10,094 nt of DNA from JBOFEH01 sp051650265 (GTDB taxonomy: Bacteria; Bacillota; Clostridia; Lachnospirales; Cellulosilyticaceae): NCBI GenBank assembly GCA_051650265.1, contig JBOFIR010000251.1, forward strand, positions 1 through 10,094, read 5' to 3'. A model generated the notes under the pieces. It did not search any database, was not told the origin of the DNA, and saw nothing but the letters and a program-made list of their open reading frames with translations. Both the position numbers and the translations under genes were made by a program. Position 1 is the first letter of the stretch. Every line of letters starts with the position of its first letter. Shown piece by piece: positions 1 to 6,864 of the stretch.

Positions 1-605
1 TTACCGTTATACAGCAGTATGGGTATGATTGCAAAAACCATCATCCATTGGTAGTCCCATAGCATTGCCGCTTCTACAAAATCAGGCCCCATCATCCCAA
101 CTAACGGGTATAAACTCATCATCATATACACCATAGCCATCAGAACTTTCTTATCTCTAAAGAAATAGAATACCAACACCATACCTACCCCAAATACATA
201 TGCTTCTGTCATAACCCCAAGTATTGCAAAGAGAATTGCTAGACCGATCCCTTTAACTTTGTCACCCGATCCTTTTTCACTCATCCTAGCCTTTTCTATT
301 CCTGTAAGCATCACGAGTGTACAGCCTATTGATAAGAAAATATTATTATTGATGGATAGTAATACATCTACGCCTATCATAAGCGCTCCCATTGCAAAAA
401 CTCTTTTGATATAATTTTTCTTGCTACTTGTATGGAAAAAACCTTCTACTACTAAATAAAAGAATATCGGTGCTGCTATTTTACCGATATACCCAAACCA
501 TATGGGAATATTAAATCCTGCCCGCCCCATATAAGTATACATATGGTCCATTGCCATAAAGATAATCGCCATCATTTTTAATGTAAAGCTACTTAGTACA
601 TTCAT
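1..605 (-). CDS. TraX-family integral membrane protein (3' end outside window)
   Basis: The start ATG at 605-603 has an AAGGAG sequence 9 bases upstream. The 201 visible codons give a hydrophobic protein with several membrane segments. It opens with a helix containing FTLKMMAIIFMAMDHMYTYM, followed near residues 38-54 by GYIGKIAAPIFFYLVVEGF, and ends in the window at PILLYNGK. The opening L-K-x-x-A-(8)-D-H pattern and the closing Y-N-G-K are the hallmarks I know from the TraX family (PF05857). Only a few residues should be missing beyond the edge, as these proteins usually stop soon after YNGK. TraX acetylates the pilin of the F plasmid, but firmicute homologues are common on chromosomes with no conjugation genes, and none are seen here, so the true substrate is unknown. 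The gene diverges from the damaged regulator. Confidence 0.85.
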   Translation of the reverse strand, partial: MNVLSSFTLKMMAIIFMAMDHMYTYMGRAGFNIPIWFGYIGKIAAPIFFYLVVEGFFHTSSKKNYIKRVFAMGALMIGVDVLLSINNNIFLSIGCTLVMLTGIEKARMSEKGSGDKVKGIGLAILFAILGVMTEAYVFGVGMVLVFYFFRDKKVLMAMVYMMMSLYPLVGMMGPDFVEAAMLWDYQWMMVFAIIPILLYNG

Positions 606-790
606 CTCTTGATTCTCCTTTTCTGTTTCATCTCTTGTATCATGTTAGCACATAATATCTTTATTCTTCATTGATGCATCTTTCATTATTCTTACAATTT
701 TGAAAGACTCTCTCTCAATAAAGCTTTATGATTCATATTTTACTTGGCAATAAATATATCCGCCTCATTAGATTCAAGAAGCACACTTAA

Positions 791-1618
791 CACTTGTACC
801 ATTTAATTCCAACAACGCCCTTAGAACTCTCAAAATTACAGTACAGCTAAATAGACCGCATACCATTCACTATTAACGACTTAGCCTTGCAAACAAATAC
901 GAGTTATGCAACGATTACACGGCTTATCAATCGTTTGGGCTTTAGTGGTTATAAGGAATTTAAAAAAGCACTTCAACAAGATGCTTCCAATAGTAACTCT
1001 CTTGACTTTTTAGATGTCATTACATTTAACCAAGGCACGCCTACCAAGAAAATCTGCCAAAATATCTATAGCCTTTCTTCTAGTATCTTGAATGAAAGTT
1101 TTAGCATCTTAGATGCCGACCTGATCGATCAAGCAGCCGAAGCGATTATCCATGCCAATTCTGTATGCTTTGTAGGCACGGGACTCTCCGGCATCTGTAG
1201 TAGTTATGCCTATAGTCGCTTCTTTCGTATAGGCATAACTAGCTTTTATAATGAGGATATTACACACGCTAAAATGAAGGCTTCTCTCCTAAAAAAAGAG
1301 GATATCCTATTCACGATATCCTCTTCTGGGCGTTCTACTAATATATTAGATTGTGTCTCATTAGCCAAAAACAACGGCACTCAAATTATTTCTCTAAGTG
1401 ACTATGCACTTTCTCCCTTATCTCAACTGTCAGATATACAGTTATTTACTACTCCCAGAAACTCTAGTCAATTTCATGATATTGATATACCTTTATTACT
1501 TGGTCAACTCTATATCATAGATACACTGTATATGTGTTGTTGTGTCAAACTTGGCAGACGCTCTTCCGATTTATTTATTCAGACAAAAGCTACCACCAAT
1601 ATAGAAAAACTTAAGTAA
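791..1618 (+). pseudogene. MurR/RpiR-family transcriptional regulator with broken 5' end
   Basis: The open frame from TTG 887 encodes 243 residues. It begins in the middle of the HTH_6 DNA-binding domain (SYATITRLINRLGFSGYKEF, residues 6-25) and continues with an SIS sugar-phosphate-binding domain at about residues 90-190 (VGTGLSG near 96, ISSSGRST near 144). RpiR proteins are normally about 280 residues. Reading the same frame upstream gives more family-like sequence, IDRIPFTINDLAL, then TAA at 848-850, then TPLELSKLQYS, then TAA at 788-790. This matches the expected layout of the first helices, but with a stop and a few residues lost. There is no SD before TTG 887. Family members sense phosphosugars and control sugar genes. 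I infer a decayed N-terminus. Alternatives are a sequencing error, or a shortened protein that no longer binds DNA. The 5' limit given is approximate. Confidence 0.6.
1291..1325 (-). terminator. Intrinsic terminator lying inside the regulator gene, minus strand
   Basis: AAGAGGATATC (1296-1306) and GATATCCTCTT (1315-1325) form a perfect 11-bp stem with an 8-base loop. Read on the minus strand the stem is followed at once by a run of seven T (1297-1291, overlapping the stem foot). That is the shape of a rho-independent terminator. The nearest minus-strand gene, the HAAS protein, ends at 1686, and I see no hairpin between 1619 and 1685, so this could be its terminator, placed antisense to the regulator. 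The bases also encode KKEDILFTISSS of the SIS domain, so chance is possible. Confidence 0.5.
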
Positions 1619-1685
1619 TGACAACTTTCTCCTTATTTTACTGAGTAGTTAATTATTAAAACGTTCTGCCCATCCCCAAAACTCC

Positions 1686-2645
1686 TTATAATTTGTTATA
1701 CTTGAATCCTTTGTACAGGCTCTCCCCTATTTCAAAGAGTGTCACAACCACAATCAGCAAAATAATCCCCTTTGTCATGACAGCCGTTCCCCTTCCTGTA
1801 TAGTGCATAGCCGCTTGCTGAAGCTCACTATTCCAGAGATCCCTCGCTGCAAAGAACACGATCATTAATGCACTTGATACAGTAGACGCACACGCATATA
1901 CAATGGCTCTTTTCTTGTTCCATGTCCCCCAGACTATCTTGAGACTTTCTACAGACACATTGATTAGAAAAGCAAATACGATAAGTAACTTGTAGCGCTC
2001 TAATACTTCCAGATTGAAAACAGGTATACCGATCACACCATTCCCTGCTGTATACTGAACACTCATAAGCTCTGGTGCAAAATACAAGATGCTCACAAAA
2101 ATCGTGGAAATCATAATGGCAAAGACAGATTCCCCTTTGGAAATAACCGCTTTTGAAGAAGGCGCTACTGGCAAATCTTTGATAGACCAAGTGAATTCTT
2201 TGTCTAAATTGACACCCTTGTATTCAAAAAGTGCAAAAATAAGTGTTACCCATGCAGCCGCCTGTAATAAGACTTCAAAAACAGTAGCACAATAGTTTGC
2301 AATCATGGTCACAAGATCTTGTTGCTCTATGATTCCCCCGATGAAACTCACCACCGTCATCCCTATCCATCCAGCCAAAAGAATAATCTTCAAGACACTG
2401 ACATACTTGCTGAAATAGCGTGGTCCTATGAGATACCTTTCCTTCCCTCTATAGCGGTCTGCAAGGGCGTCCGGATTCCCTAGTGCTTCGAGCACGCCCT
2501 TAACTTTCTCCTCTTCTGATAACTCACCAGGATATTCTCCTAACATCTTATCTATGAGTAGCTGTATTTCTTTTTCTACTTCTTTTCTTTCTGACTCAGG
2601 CAACTGCCTTACCACTGCATCAATATATCTACTGATCAAATCCAT
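1686..2645 (-). CDS. HAAS (DUF1700) domain membrane protein
   Basis: A 319-residue protein. Residues 1-75 match the HAAS/DUF1700 pattern: ISRYIDAVVRQLPESERKEV, then an acidic helix, then VLEALGNPDALADRYRG. The rest is membrane protein, with about six hydrophobic segments near residues 82-104, 112-142, 173-193, 218-240, 248-271 and 289-310. The ATG at 2645 has a run of G (2653-2659) a few bases upstream as its SD. HAAS proteins usually sit directly behind a PadR-type repressor gene and are thought to be co-regulated with it and to take part in membrane or envelope signalling. Here no padR gene precedes it; a short ORF with a strong SD overlaps the start instead. The biochemical role is unknown. 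Confidence 0.8.
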   Translation of the reverse strand: MDLISRYIDAVVRQLPESERKEVEKEIQLLIDKMLGEYPGELSEEEKVKGVLEALGNPDALADRYRGKERYLIGPRYFSKYVSVLKIILLAGWIGMTVVSFIGGIIEQQDLVTMIANYCATVFEVLLQAAAWVTLIFALFEYKGVNLDKEFTWSIKDLPVAPSSKAVISKGESVFAIMISTIFVSILYFAPELMSVQYTAGNGVIGIPVFNLEVLERYKLLIVFAFLINVSVESLKIVWGTWNKKRAIVYACASTVSSALMIVFFAARDLWNSELQQAAMHYTGRGTAVMTKGIILLIVVVTLFEIGESLYKGFKYNKL

Positions 2646-2689
2646 TCTAAATCCCCCCCATTAATGATTAAATTATTCATGACCCACAA
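2636..2689 (-). CDS. Candidate 17-residue upstream ORF (leader peptide) before the HAAS gene
   Basis: TAAGGAGG at 2702-2695 is the best SD in the window and sits 5 bases before TTG 2689. From there a short frame encodes MWVMNNLIINGGDLEWI and stops at TGA 2638-2636, overlapping the first 10 bases of the HAAS gene. That arrangement would allow translational coupling. No known peptide is recognised. It may instead be a non-coding remnant of a lost upstream gene. Confidence 0.35.
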   Translation of the reverse strand: MWVMNNLIINGGDLEWI

Positions 2690-2706
2690 GGCCACCTCCT
2701 TACTGC

Positions 2707-2736
2707 ATTATACCTCATAACGCACACTATTATGAA
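2707..2736 (-). promoter_or_regulatory. Candidate sigma-A promoter of the HAAS unit
   Basis: On the minus strand TTCATA (2736-2731) and a perfect TATAAT (2712-2707) are separated by 18 bases. The -35 box matches TTGACA at 4 of 6 positions. Transcription would begin near 2700, so the message would start almost on the TAAGGAGG of the short ORF and have a very short leader. Confidence 0.45.
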
Positions 2737-2777
2737 TACTCAATCAACATTTCATCTCTCTTTTCTTCAGAAAACGT

Positions 2778-2817
2778 AATAGGCACTGCCCTTACAGATG
2801 CAAGGGCAGTGCCTATT
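2778..2817 (-). terminator. Hairpin terminator of the FIST-chemoreceptor unit
   Basis: AATAGGCACTGCCCTT (2778-2793) and its exact complement (2802-2817) form a perfect 16-bp stem with an 8-base loop. On the minus strand it is followed by ACGTTTTC, a modest T tract. It lies downstream of the chemoreceptor gene and of the decayed nuclease fragment. The T tract is imperfect, so the strand assignment rests mainly on context. Confidence 0.7.
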
Positions 2818-2859
2818 CGGATGCGTTAATTCATATAGATTGCTCACTCCATAGAAGCC

Positions 2860-3003
2860 CTACTTCTGACCCCCTTTTAATTGCTCCACTTGCTCTAATG
2901 TTAATCCCAATGCCTTTACAATGACTTCAACTGCTGTTCCCTGTTAGAGCAAATTTTTAGCAAATTCCAGCTTACTTTCTAATTTGCCTTCTATCTTTCT
3001 CTC
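2860..3003 (-). pseudogene. 3' remnant of an Rpn/PD-(D/E)XK nuclease-type transposase gene
   Basis: Reading down from 3003 gives ERKIEGKLESKLEFAKNLL, then TAA (2946-2944), then QGTAVEVIVKALGLTLEQVE followed by QLKGGQK and TAG (2862-2860). The repeated EGKLE/SKLE, the AKNLL, and the VEVI..A.GL..E.VE.LK ending are what I know from the C-termini of Rpn-family recombination-promoting nucleases (TIGR01784-like, often labelled transposases). The nuclease core is absent and an in-frame stop interrupts the fragment, so this is a scar. Its 5' end overlaps the last codons of the chemoreceptor gene in another frame. Confidence 0.7.
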
Positions 3004-3944
3004 AGAATATTTTCTAGTTGATGTATAAAATCCACAATGCTATATATGATCGTCGATTTATTGGTCATTTTCTCATCCAATAGATTCAACTTCTCACCAC
3101 AGCTATTGATTACCTGTGATATATTTTCCACGCCTTCTGCTGTCCCATTTACTTCAGAGCTCACTGCTGTTACTTCTGTGATCAGCTGTTTGCTAAAATC
3201 TTTGACTTCATTGACACAGCTTGATACTTCTCTAAAATCTTCTTGTGTTTGTTTGGCATAATGCAAGTTCGATGTGATCGATGCCTGTGAGCGCTCAATC
3301 TCCTGGCGTAAAACATCAATACTTTGATAGAGTGCCTTGATACTCTCATCGATCCCACCTACAAGTTCTTTCGTAGAGGTTGACAGTCCACGGATCTCAT
3401 TTGCCACTACTGCAAAGCCTTTTCCTGCATCGCCTGCTCTCGCTGCTTCTATCGATGCATTTAAAGCTAATAGATTGGTACTCGTAGCAATGCCCGTGAT
3501 GCCACTAGACAACTTCTCTATATGTTTAAAATTCTCCTCTAGCATATGGAAACTCTGCATAATATGTATCAGCTGATCACTGGTTCCCTCAATCTGCAAC
3601 CCAAGGCTACTCATCTTATCATCTGCGTCAAGTACAACCTTTTGGGACGCATCCATGATCCCATCGATCTGATGAATATAGCCCTCAAATGTATGAAAGC
3701 TATTGTTCATATTCTCGATCATATCGTTGACATGAGTCACTTGAAAATAAGTATCTTGAATTTCTTCAACATACCTTGATACTTCAATCTCTTCCTCTAC
3801 CAATTCATCCATCTTCTTTTCGATATATAAAATCCCATATTCTATATGCTTATAATCTTCATGCACCTCTGATCGGTCCTCATATACTTCCTGCTCTTCG
3901 ACAAGCGCTGTCTCCTTACTGCGTCTCCATTTAAACCATTTCAT
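2991..3944 (-). CDS. Soluble methyl-accepting chemotaxis protein
   Basis: A 317-residue protein from ATG 3944, chosen because AGGGAG lies 7 bases before it; longer in-frame starts at 3950 (ATG) and 3965 (TTG) have poorly placed SDs. Residues 149-188 are the chemoreceptor hairpin tip that binds CheA and CheW (ITGIATSTNLLALNASIEAA, then RAGDAGKGFAVVANEIRGLS). Both flanks are long heptad-rich helices, about 110 residues before and 130 after. There is no signal peptide, membrane segment or recognisable sensor domain, and residues 1-40 are charged. It therefore acts in the cytoplasm and must get its input from a partner, most likely the FIST protein encoded 13 bases upstream. The tip has S where receptors usually have Q in ADQTNLL. 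The last residues (ILRER) overlap the Rpn scar, so the C-terminus may have been altered. Confidence 0.88.
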   Translation of the reverse strand: MKWFKWRRSKETALVEEQEVYEDRSEVHEDYKHIEYGILYIEKKMDELVEEEIEVSRYVEEIQDTYFQVTHVNDMIENMNNSFHTFEGYIHQIDGIMDASQKVVLDADDKMSSLGLQIEGTSDQLIHIMQSFHMLEENFKHIEKLSSGITGIATSTNLLALNASIEAARAGDAGKGFAVVANEIRGLSTSTKELVGGIDESIKALYQSIDVLRQEIERSQASITSNLHYAKQTQEDFREVSSCVNEVKDFSKQLITEVTAVSSEVNGTAEGVENISQVINSCGEKLNLLDEKMTNKSTIIYSIVDFIHQLENILRER

Positions 3945-3957
3945 CGTCATTCTCCCT

Positions 3958-5058
3958 CTATTCAAATACTGCTACAATCATCGTCTGGTTAAAGTGTTGC
4001 TTACCAAGTTGTTCCCCATAGCCACCAAAGCCTACATACTCACCCAATGTCCCACCTAATTCTTTTGCAAAGTCATTGAGGTACCCTTCTTTTTCAAACA
4101 GAATTGATCGTGCCAAACAATGTACTACCAATGTCAATTGTGGTCTAGGCACTTCTTCTTTGATTTGTGCTAAAGTACACTTGACCACTTCCTTGTAGTC
4201 ATCTGGTTCTAACAGTACCATATGTGAATTGTTATAAACCTTCGCATGATAGGCCATCCCCTTGTTTGCTGTAATCATCTGATTTGCCGTAATGTACATT
4301 TTATCCCCTATGATGCGTCCTAATGGATAACTATCTAAATACTTCGGCAACTGGGAAAGCGTAGTCCCAAGTGCTTCCGCCATAACCTCTGCTGCAGGTC
4401 TATTGTTGTACTCATGCACAATTCTATTTTTGACATCTACCTTGGTAGAAAAGAAATGATGCTTCGTTGGTTTGTAGATATTTTCTTGATAAAATCTAAT
4501 TTTCCCACTCAGATTCTTGATCAGTACAAAGGCGCAAGCTTTATCATAGACCTTGCCATTGAACCCAATCATCGTCTTTTCTGCCTTTCCAAAGTCCCCT
4601 GCTGATCCACCAAAGATAGGTATATCCTTCTTCTCTAGTACCGAGTTCAAAGTAGATAAAACAAACTCTTCACTACTCATTAGGGCACTCGATACTTCGA
4701 AGCACATGGTATTTCTCGCATCCTTCATCTTCGTCACACAAGCTTCCACGCGGTCAACATACTTCAAAGGGTACCGATCCGCATCTTCCAAGACATCCCC
4801 ATAGCATTCGATGCCACTCTCTATCCCCAAAATCATAAGTGTTTCTTTGTGCGCCCCCTGTCTATCAAAGGCCGCAAAAGTCGTTGCCCCCATACAGACT
4901 GCTTCTGGAAACCTATTGCTGATTTCCTCAGTATACGCTTCAAAATGCTCAATCCCCGCACAGTAAAAAATAAACTTTGGATTCACTAACCCAAGACTAG
5001 CTTCTCCTATAGCTTCCTTCCTATCTCTTTTTGAACTTCTCCCTATTTTATACTGCAT
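3958..5058 (-). CDS. FIST-domain sensory protein
   Basis: A 366-residue protein from ATG 5058, chosen because GAGAGGG lies about 9 bases upstream; an earlier ATG at 5076 has only weak SD. It shows FIST_N at about residues 25-205 (FGGSAGDFG near 149) followed by FIST_C at about 215-355, with GFGGYGEQLG near 343 and the closing FNQTMIVAVF typical of the end of the domain. FIST (F-box and intracellular signal transduction) domains are predicted to bind small ligands, perhaps amino acids, in bacterial signalling proteins. There is no membrane segment, so it should be cytoplasmic. The chemoreceptor gene starts 13 bases after its stop, so the two are surely co-transcribed; I infer that ligand binding here is passed to that receptor. 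The ligand is unknown. Confidence 0.85.
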   Translation of the reverse strand: MQYKIGRSSKRDRKEAIGEASLGLVNPKFIFYCAGIEHFEAYTEEISNRFPEAVCMGATTFAAFDRQGAHKETLMILGIESGIECYGDVLEDADRYPLKYVDRVEACVTKMKDARNTMCFEVSSALMSSEEFVLSTLNSVLEKKDIPIFGGSAGDFGKAEKTMIGFNGKVYDKACAFVLIKNLSGKIRFYQENIYKPTKHHFFSTKVDVKNRIVHEYNNRPAAEVMAEALGTTLSQLPKYLDSYPLGRIIGDKMYITANQMITANKGMAYHAKVYNNSHMVLLEPDDYKEVVKCTLAQIKEEVPRPQLTLVVHCLARSILFEKEGYLNDFAKELGGTLGEYVGFGGYGEQLGKQHFNQTMIVAVFE

Positions 5059-5188
5059 ATTTAAACGCCCTCTCATTTCATTTGATAGCTCTATTTTAAA
5101 CTATAAGTATATATTTTTCTACTTTTTCATGTTTTTTTCGACTCTTTCAAAGCCTTATCAGAGTAAGGATCTTATTTCCGCAAAATCC

Positions 5189-5230
5189 AAAGGGGGCTCT
5201 CACTTATAGATGTAAGTAAGAGCCCCCTTT
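5189..5230 (-). terminator. Terminator hairpin after the 367-residue unknown gene
   Basis: AAAGGGGGCTCT (5189-5200) pairs with AGAGCCCCCTTT (5219-5230). After one mismatch, ACTTA pairs with TAAGT, leaving a 6-base loop, for 17 bp in all. On the minus strand the stem is followed by TTTGGATTTTG. It lies 45 bases beyond the stop of the gene ending at 5275 and separates that gene from the FIST unit. Confidence 0.75.
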
Positions 5231-5249
5231 CTAGAGGCATAGCCTCTAG
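5231..5249. repeat. Second perfect hairpin abutting the terminator
   Basis: CTAGAGGC (5231-5238) and GCCTCTAG (5242-5249) form an 8-bp stem with a 3-base loop. It begins on the very next base after the larger hairpin, so a minus-strand transcript would meet it first. It may aid termination or protect the 3' end of the message. Confidence 0.6.
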
Positions 5250-5274
5250 TTACTACATGATCGTGTCGTTTGAC

Positions 5275-6378
5275 CTACCATTCCCACTTGACACCCTTTT
5301 CTATGCGTGACCATTGAGATGTTGATTCATAGGTCTTTAAATTAATTGCTTGCACATAACGATAAGTCGCTGGCCATTGACGAAAAACTGAGTCTTTCTT
5401 CAACATCATTTTGGTAAAAAACATTTTATTCTCTACAGTCCAGCCATCGGATACTTCCAGTCCAATTGTTACTTCTTCATTTGCCTTGCTGACTGTATAA
5501 ATACCCGAAAAATAACCCATTGACGCATCCATATGTATATAAAACTTCCCCTCAATACATCCATCTTTCATACGCAACAGATCTGGAAAAGCCTCTTGAA
5601 ATTGCATTTCAAATCGGTGGCGTGAATGCTCAAACTTTAAAGTACGCATGCCATAGTTGCCATCTTGTGTCACGAAGTCGGCCACCAAACCCTTTTGCCT
5701 CAATTGGTTATGATAACATTCCCCTGGTTTGATAAGCTGCTCTTTGCTCCTACCAAACTCAACCAGCTCACAATCATAGGCATAACGCATAAAATAGCGC
5801 ATCTGCCCATCCTTTGGCATAGGAACGACAAATGGGTCTGGCACCATCTTTTTTCCCCCTATTTTAATCAGAATATCAGTATGTCTCTTCCTGACAAAAT
5901 CAAATGTATACATAGGGAACGCAGGAAAAGTCACTGGTTTTTCAGAAGATACACCTACAGGTGCCACTAAATCAAGGGGTCTGCTTTTTTTCCTTGCATG
6001 TTCTTCGAGCTTTATCAGGATCTCTCGCCCTTTATAATCCTTAAAAGCAAAACCTACCCGCACACCTGCTTGCGTTAATTCAAAATTAGGCGCGTCAAAA
6101 GAAACCTGACGGTGATGCTTTAACCCCTTACCACACACCTCACAGCCGCCACTATTACCAACGAGGTGCTTTTCCTCATAAAGATCCACGTAATCATCAT
6201 TTCTATAGGCAATCACCCGATACCCTGCTAGCTGCTCTGCTGATGCGATATACTGAAATTCCAATCCCTTATAAATTTCATCGGGTGCTTTCTCAAAATT
6301 AAAAAGAATAAGCTTCTGTATTGGTAAAATTTCCATATCAAACGGTTGAATAACTAACCCTGTGTGTTTTGCTTGCAT
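5275..6378 (-). CDS. Conserved-looking protein of unknown function, 367 residues
   Basis: I do not recognise the family. The start ATG 6378 is chosen because GAGGGGG lies 8 bases upstream; the open frame continues 17 codons further up without a good SD. The protein has no signal peptide and no membrane helix, so it is probably cytoplasmic. It is rich in aromatic and basic residues and reads as mostly beta strand. A C79-x-x-C82 pair followed by HH at 88-89 could hold a metal. Other stretches that might be conserved are PAFPMYTFDFVRKRHTD (about 152-168), the GKFYIHMDASMGYFSGIYTV block (277-296) and the closing GVKWEW. Single-gene unit: promoter at 6465-6494 and hairpins at 5189-5249. Codon use and length argue for a real gene; no function can be offered. 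Confidence 0.75.
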   Translation of the reverse strand: MQAKHTGLVIQPFDMEILPIQKLILFNFEKAPDEIYKGLEFQYIASAEQLAGYRVIAYRNDDYVDLYEEKHLVGNSGGCEVCGKGLKHHRQVSFDAPNFELTQAGVRVGFAFKDYKGREILIKLEEHARKKSRPLDLVAPVGVSSEKPVTFPAFPMYTFDFVRKRHTDILIKIGGKKMVPDPFVVPMPKDGQMRYFMRYAYDCELVEFGRSKEQLIKPGECYHNQLRQKGLVADFVTQDGNYGMRTLKFEHSRHRFEMQFQEAFPDLLRMKDGCIEGKFYIHMDASMGYFSGIYTVSKANEEVTIGLEVSDGWTVENKMFFTKMMLKKDSVFRQWPATYRYVQAINLKTYESTSQWSRIEKGVKWEW

Positions 6379-6464
6379 CTTTATTTCCCCCTCAGTCACA
6401 ATTGTATTCCCCTTTTGTTTCTTGATCAATTAGCACAGATTTCCCTTTAGGTATTTATTAGTCT

Positions 6465-6494
6465 ATTTTAACATATTAAATTAAATTCTTACAA
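6465..6494 (-). promoter_or_regulatory. Candidate sigma-A promoter of the 367-residue unknown gene
   Basis: On the minus strand TTGTAA (6494-6489) and TAAAAT (6470-6465) are 18 bases apart, matching TTGACA at 4 of 6 and TATAAT at 5 of 6. It lies about 90 bases before the chosen start and just downstream of the long hairpin that ends the preceding gene, as expected for an independent unit. Confidence 0.5.
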
Positions 6495-6501
6495 CTTATC
6501 A

Positions 6502-6573
6502 AAGAGCCGCCCCACGCAAAAGCCCCCAAAACCTATTTCTAAGTTTTGGGGGCTTTTGCGTGGGGTGGCTCTT
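6502..6573 (-). terminator. 31-bp-stem hairpin terminator after the 83-residue gene
   Basis: The arms 6502-6532 and 6543-6573 pair over 31 positions with a single exception (G6509, a G-U in plus-strand RNA), around a 10-base loop (6533-6542). The stem holds GCAAAAGCCCCCAAAAC and its complement. On the minus strand it starts within the TAA stop (6574-6572) of the small gene and is followed by TTTGATAAG. It is unusually long for an intrinsic terminator. Confidence 0.75.
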
Positions 6574-6823
6574 ATAAGCCGAAGATCCCTTCTTTGCCAT
6601 TGCTCAGTTTGATGAAAGTACCACCTGTTTTGGCATCTTTCTTAATTTCTATTATTGCACCACATTCTTTGAGCTTAGCGATGACCTTCGCATCTTTAAA
6701 CACCTTGTCATCCAGCTCATCTTCAAATTCTAGAAACTCTGAAACAGTAAAATCCTTCAGTTTTTTATCTAATTCATATTCCATATCTTGCAGGTTTTCC
6801 ATAAAATCTTTGAATAGGTTCAT
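6572..6823 (-). CDS. Small acidic protein of unknown function, 83 residues
   Basis: No family is recognised. Residues 1-50 are strongly acidic and helical (ENLQDMEYELDKKLKDFTV, then EFLEFEDELDDKVFKDAKV); residues 54-83 look like a small beta unit (CGAIIEIKKDAKTGGTFIKL, then SNGKEGIFGL). One cysteine, no signal peptide, no membrane segment. The ATG at 6823 has only a weak purine-rich stretch (AAAAGAGA) upstream. What supports the gene is its setting: a near-consensus promoter 35-65 bases upstream and a strong hairpin that begins at its stop codon. It is probably a single-gene unit. Confidence 0.7.
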   Translation of the reverse strand: MNLFKDFMENLQDMEYELDKKLKDFTVSEFLEFEDELDDKVFKDAKVIAKLKECGAIIEIKKDAKTGGTFIKLSNGKEGIFGL

Positions 6824-6864
6824 TTTGTGGTCTCTTTTCTAGTTGTATTCTAATCTAAGACTTT

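Noticed and set aside
663..697. Direct repeats TTATTCTT around a GATGCATC palindrome between TraX and the regulator as an RpiR operator
   Set aside because: The repeats are AT-rich and direct, not inverted, and there is no second copy elsewhere to support an operator.
2636..2689. The mini-ORF before the HAAS gene as the 3' end of a decayed padR gene
   Set aside because: Its 17 residues show no PadR C-terminal helix pattern, and a TATAAT box and a fresh SD lie directly upstream instead of further PadR-like sequence.
5136..5145. AGTCGAA on the minus strand as a Spo0A box upstream of the FIST gene
   Set aside because: One mismatch to TGTCGAA in an AT-rich spacer is expected by chance; no second box seen.
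5155..5162. TCTGATAA on the minus strand as a motility sigma (SigD/sigma-28) -10 box for the FIST-chemoreceptor unit
   Set aside because: It matches GCCGATAA at only 6 of 8 positions and no TAAA box lies 15 or 16 bases before it. No convincing promoter for this unit was found.
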